Assembly: GCA_028285625.1 (NCBI GenBank)
Contig: JANQOX010000003.1
Coordinates: 91,737 to 155,736, forward strand
Direction of reading: 5' to 3'
Length of the DNA: 64,000 nt
Source: Myxococcota bacterium
GTDB taxonomy: Bacteria > Myxococcota_A > UBA9160 > UBA6930
The notes beneath the pieces are model-generated. The model did no database searches. It saw only the letters and a list, made by a program, of their open reading frames with translations, and was not told where the DNA came from. The position numbers were made by a program, and so were the translations under genes. Of this stretch, positions 61,926 to 64,000 are shown in pieces; positions within the stretch are counted from its first letter, which is position 1, and each line of letters opens with the position of its first letter.

Positions 61926-62192
61926 TCAGTCGGGGACGCGCGTCGTCAGGGCCAGCGCGTGGATCGTCGTGCGCATCTCGTCGGCGAGCGCCTGGTAGAC
62001 CACACGCTGGGCGGCCACCTTCGACAGGCCCGCAAAGCGTCCCGACACCACCAGTGCGCGGTAGTGGCCCTGGCCCCCTCGAGCGCCGGCATGACCGGCG
62101 TGCAGGTGGCTCTCGTCCTCGACGCGTACCTCGGTGGCGTCGAGCCGCTCGCGCAGGATCGTCTCGAGTTCTTCGGCTGTGGGGCGCGCCAT
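61926..62192 (-). CDS. bolA: BolA family protein
   Basis: An 88-residue BolA protein, a partner of monothiol glutaredoxins in iron-sulfur handling and a stress-linked regulator. MARPTAEELETILRERL, VEDESHLHAGHAGARGGQGHYRALVVSGRFAGLSKVAAQRVVYQAL and EMRTTIHALALTTRVP match the family from end to end, including the histidine and the FAGLSxxxRxxxVY core. ATG 62192 gives the usual BolA length; longer frames are rejected. It is divergent from the 2OG oxygenase across a gap with a small palindrome. Confidence 0.92.
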   Translation of the reverse strand: MARPTAEELETILRERLDATEVRVEDESHLHAGHAGARGGQGHYRALVVSGRFAGLSKVAAQRVVYQALADEMRTTIHALALTTRVPD

Positions 62193-62290
62193 GGTCTGGG
62201 GATCCTTCGGCAGGCCGAGAGTGCGCTCGGCGATGAGGTTGCGGTTGCCCTGGATCTCGACGGCCCGCTCTCCCGGCTCGGTCCCGCGTG

Positions 62291-62306
62291 TTGACCCTGG
62301 AGTCAA
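62291..62306. promoter_or_regulatory. Palindrome TTGAC-N6-GTCAA in the bolA/2OG-oxygenase gap
   Basis: A perfect 5-bp inverted repeat with a six-base centre. Its left half is a good -35 (TTGACC), and GAGAAT lies 19 bases downstream (62316-62321), the long spacing that MerR-family activators correct. No MerR gene is in the window, so this is only a candidate operator. Confidence 0.35.
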
Positions 62307-62440
62307 GGGAGACCGGAGAATCGAGAACCGGTACCGCCGGGTCAAGAGGCCGCAGTCGGGGAAGGCGGAACCGGTTTCCGCCACGGCGAGAGCGGCCGGA
62401 ATCCGCCAGGAAGCGGCCTACGGGTCGGTACCCTCCGCGC

Positions 62441-63169
62441 GTGACCGGCGGCTCCTCCACCCAGCTCGCGCGACGCATCGACCGCATCGATCCGGCGGCG
62501 CTCGAGGCGGCGCTCGAAGAACGCGGCTTCGCGCACGCGGGCCTGCTGCTCGACGCCCGCCAGTGCCAACAGCTGGCGTCGTGGTTCGACGACGATTCGC
62601 GCTACCGAACCACGATCGATCTCGGCGCCCGGCGCTACGGCGACCACGGCTCGTACCGCTACTTCGCCTACCCCCTGCCGCCTCTGGTGGCGAGCCTGCG
62701 CGAACGGCTCTACCCGCCGCTCGCACGCGTGGCCAACCGCTGGCAGGAGCGGTTCGGCCGCGACGCGCGCTACCCGGACACGCTGGCGGCCTTTCTCGAG
62801 CGCTGCCACGCGGCGGGGCAATTGCGGCCCACACCCCTGCTGCTTCGCTACGGCGCGGGCGGGTACAACTGCCTGCACCAGGATCGCTACGGCGACGTCG
62901 CGTTCCCGCTCCAGGTGGTCGTGCTGCTGTCGACGCCCGGGGGCGACTTCGAAGGCGGGGAGTTCCTGCTGACCGAGCAGCGCCCGCGCGCGCAGTCGCG
63001 GGGGACCGCGGTCGCCCTCGCGCGCGGCCATGCGCTGGTCTTTCCCAACGCAGAGCGGCCGATCGAGGGCCTGCGCGGCACCTTTCGCGCGGTCTCGCGC
63101 CACGGCGTGAGCGAGGTGCGATCGGGCTCGCGAACCACCCTGGGCCTGATCTTCCACGACGCGAGCTAG
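62441..63169 (+). CDS. 2OG-Fe(II) oxygenase family protein
   Basis: A 242-residue non-haem iron dioxygenase with the double-stranded beta-helix. The HxD iron motif is in NCLHQDRYGD, the distal histidine in RAVSRHGVSEV, and an arginine in RTTLGLIFHD may bind 2-oxoglutarate. GGDFEGGEFLLTEQRPRAQSRG is typical of prolyl-hydroxylase-like members, and LARGHALVFPN is the strand before the distal His. GTG 62441 has TACCCT six bases upstream; the longer frame to 62288 adds Arg-rich residues. The substrate could be protein, amino acid or small molecule. Confidence 0.85.
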   Translation: MTGGSSTQLARRIDRIDPAALEAALEERGFAHAGLLLDARQCQQLASWFDDDSRYRTTIDLGARRYGDHGSYRYFAYPLPPLVASLRERLYPPLARVANRWQERFGRDARYPDTLAAFLERCHAAGQLRPTPLLLRYGAGGYNCLHQDRYGDVAFPLQVVVLLSTPGGDFEGGEFLLTEQRPRAQSRGTAVALARGHALVFPNAERPIEGLRGTFRAVSRHGVSEVRSGSRTTLGLIFHDAS

Positions 63170-63208
63170 CGCGGCGGCGCCGCCCCACGGCCGCGCGCCG
63201 AGGCCGTC

Positions 63209-63223
63209 TTTACACTTCTTTAC
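63209..63223 (-). promoter_or_regulatory. CpxR-type box GTAAA-N5-GTAAA upstream of the Spy/CpxP gene
   Basis: The minus strand reads GTAAA-GAAGT-GTAAA, an exact match to the consensus direct repeat bound by the envelope-stress regulator CpxR in enterobacteria. It is 61 bases upstream of the Spy-like gene, which is followed by a response regulator gene, so autoregulation is plausible. A leader hairpin (CCGCC/GGCGG, about 63235-63250) lies between box and gene. Confidence 0.55.
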
Positions 63224-63284
63224 GATCGGGACATCCGCCTGAAACGGCGGCACCCGATGTTCCTCCTGCGCCCCGGAGGAACCG

Positions 63285-63776
63285 ATGACCCGAACCACCC
63301 GACGAAGGATCGCCACGTACCTCGCACTGGGCCTGGCGCTGATCGCCACCTTGGGACTGGGAGCCTGCCACCGCGGATGCCACGGCGGGGGCCATGCCTG
63401 GCACGACGGCGACGGCGAAGTGGACGAGGACCGCCTGCGCCGCGGCGTCGCCTGGGTGCTGCGCGAGGCCGACCCCACCGATGCCCAGGTCGACGAGATC
63501 ACCGCGATCGCAAAGGCGGGGCTCGACGACCTGCACGGGCTGAAGGCCGGTCATGCCGAGGCGCACGAAGCGCTGTCGGCGGCGCTGGCCGCCGACCCCG
63601 TGGACCGCGAAGCCCTCGAGCGCTTGCGGGCCGACGCGTTGGCCACCCTCGACGAGGGCTCTCGAACCGCCGCCGTCGTGATGGCCGACGTCGCCGAGGT
63701 GCTGACCCCCGAACAGCGCGCGCTGCTGATCGAAGCCCACGAAGAACACGGGCGATTCGGAAGACGCTGGTACTGA
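63285..63776 (+). CDS. Spy/CpxP-like periplasmic lipoprotein
   Basis: A 163-residue probable lipoprotein. The signal ends at LGLGAC (lipobox with Cys 28), followed by a His/Gly-rich patch (CHRGCHGGGHAWHDGDGE) likely to bind metal. It then continues as a helical domain with VLTPEQRALLIEAHEEHGRF, the LTxxQ motif of Spy/CpxP chaperones. Such proteins protect envelope proteins or sense metals. ATG 63285 has GGAGG five bases upstream. The upstream CpxR-type box and the downstream response regulator make this a Cpx-like locus. Confidence 0.82.
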   Translation: MTRTTRRRIATYLALGLALIATLGLGACHRGCHGGGHAWHDGDGEVDEDRLRRGVAWVLREADPTDAQVDEITAIAKAGLDDLHGLKAGHAEAHEALSAALAADPVDREALERLRADALATLDEGSRTAAVVMADVAEVLTPEQRALLIEAHEEHGRFGRRWY

Positions 63777-63830
63777 CCCGTCCGGCCTCGCGCGGCATGC
63801 CGCCCGCCTCGTGAGCATGAGCTGGGAAAC

Positions 63831-63852
63831 CGCGGCCTTGTGTAGGGCCGCG
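63831..63852. terminator. Hairpin between the Spy-like and response regulator genes
   Basis: CGCGGCC / GGCCGCG, a 7-bp stem with an 8-base loop, sits 55 bases after the Spy stop. It has no T-run, so it may attenuate rather than end transcription into the regulator gene. Confidence 0.35.
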
Positions 63853-63873
63853 TTCCGGCGCACGGTCTCGTTC

Positions 63874-64000
63874 GTGCCCCCTCGCATCCTGGTGATCGAT
63901 GACGACCGCCAACTCGGCGCCATGCTGGGGGACTACCTGGGCGATGCCGGCTTCGAGGTCCACACGCGCGATACCCGGGCCGCCGGGCTCGCGGCCCTGC
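63874..64000 (+). CDS. Response regulator receiver domain, 3' end outside window
   Basis: The first 42 residues of a two-component response regulator: VPPRILVIDDDRQLGAMLGDYLGDAGFEV, with the DDD acidic pocket of a receiver domain. The gene runs off the window, so the phosphorylated aspartate and the output domain are not visible. I chose GTG 63874 because strand 1 should start a few residues after the initiator; in-frame starts at 63811 and 63817 would add about 20 residues. Next to a Spy/CpxP-like gene it is most likely a CpxR-like OmpR-family regulator. Confidence 0.7.
   Translation, partial: MPPRILVIDDDRQLGAMLGDYLGDAGFEVHTRDTRAAGLAAL

Overview
The window is very GC-rich (about 70% by eye) and densely coded, with a typical bacterial layout. 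No rRNA, tRNA, CRISPR array, transposase, integrase or phage gene is visible, and no gap between genes exceeds about 250 bases. The gene content points to a high-GC Gram-negative of the old deltaproteobacterial type, for example Myxococcota or Binatota: PlsB, two-partner secretion proteins, a giant TPR-linked Ser/Thr kinase, dispersed acyl-CoA/CaiB/thiolase genes, and a secreted metalloprotease with CDDGxDNDGDG repeats and a C-terminal sorting-like tail. This placement is an inference from gene types, not from a marker gene.

Layout. 1-10 kb: plsB (5' end cut by the window edge), a sodium symporter with a triple hairpin repeat in its leader, an M1 aminopeptidase, a radical SAM protein and an ABC-class ATPase. 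10-16.7 kb: a secreted metalloprotease facing an acyl-CoA degradation operon (alpha/beta hydrolase, AMP-dependent ligase, paired acyl-CoA dehydrogenases). 16.9-22.4 kb: amino acid dehydrogenase, an unknown 93-residue protein with its own terminator, a Crp/Fnr regulator coupled to a di-haem peroxidase, a DUF456 protein and a Tat-exported PhoX-like protein. 22.4-33.4 kb: 2-oxoglutarate dehydrogenase E1, a small secreted protein, a 1546-residue kinase, CaiB, a cupin and a hydrolase. 33.4-38.4 kb: NUDIX, thiolase-like, methyltransferase, glycosyltransferase and Fpg/Nei genes. 38.5-45.7 kb: a large exported protein, a predicted methanethiol oxidase-SCO1 operon, a HAD phosphatase and pabB. 45.8-47.8 kb: epoxide-hydrolase-like and DHH genes.

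47.8-59.3 kb is the most distinctive part: a CHASE2 nucleotide cyclase, a DUF928 protein, a 1456-residue TpsA exoprotein, its TpsB pore and an exported TPR-CHAT (caspase-like) protein. It reads as one secretion/proteolysis module of a kind I associate mainly with cyanobacteria. 59.3-64 kb: enoyl-CoA hydratase, an SGNH-like protein, a small membrane protein, BolA, a 2OG-Fe(II) oxygenase and a Cpx-like pair (Spy/CpxP lipoprotein behind a perfect CpxR-type box, then a response regulator cut by the window end).

Two sequence-level themes recur. Many genes without a ribosome binding site have a TA-N3-T hexamer 6-8 bases before the start codon, which suggests leaderless mRNAs. Short tandem duplications of 23-37 bases, each with a different unit, sit at several gene boundaries.
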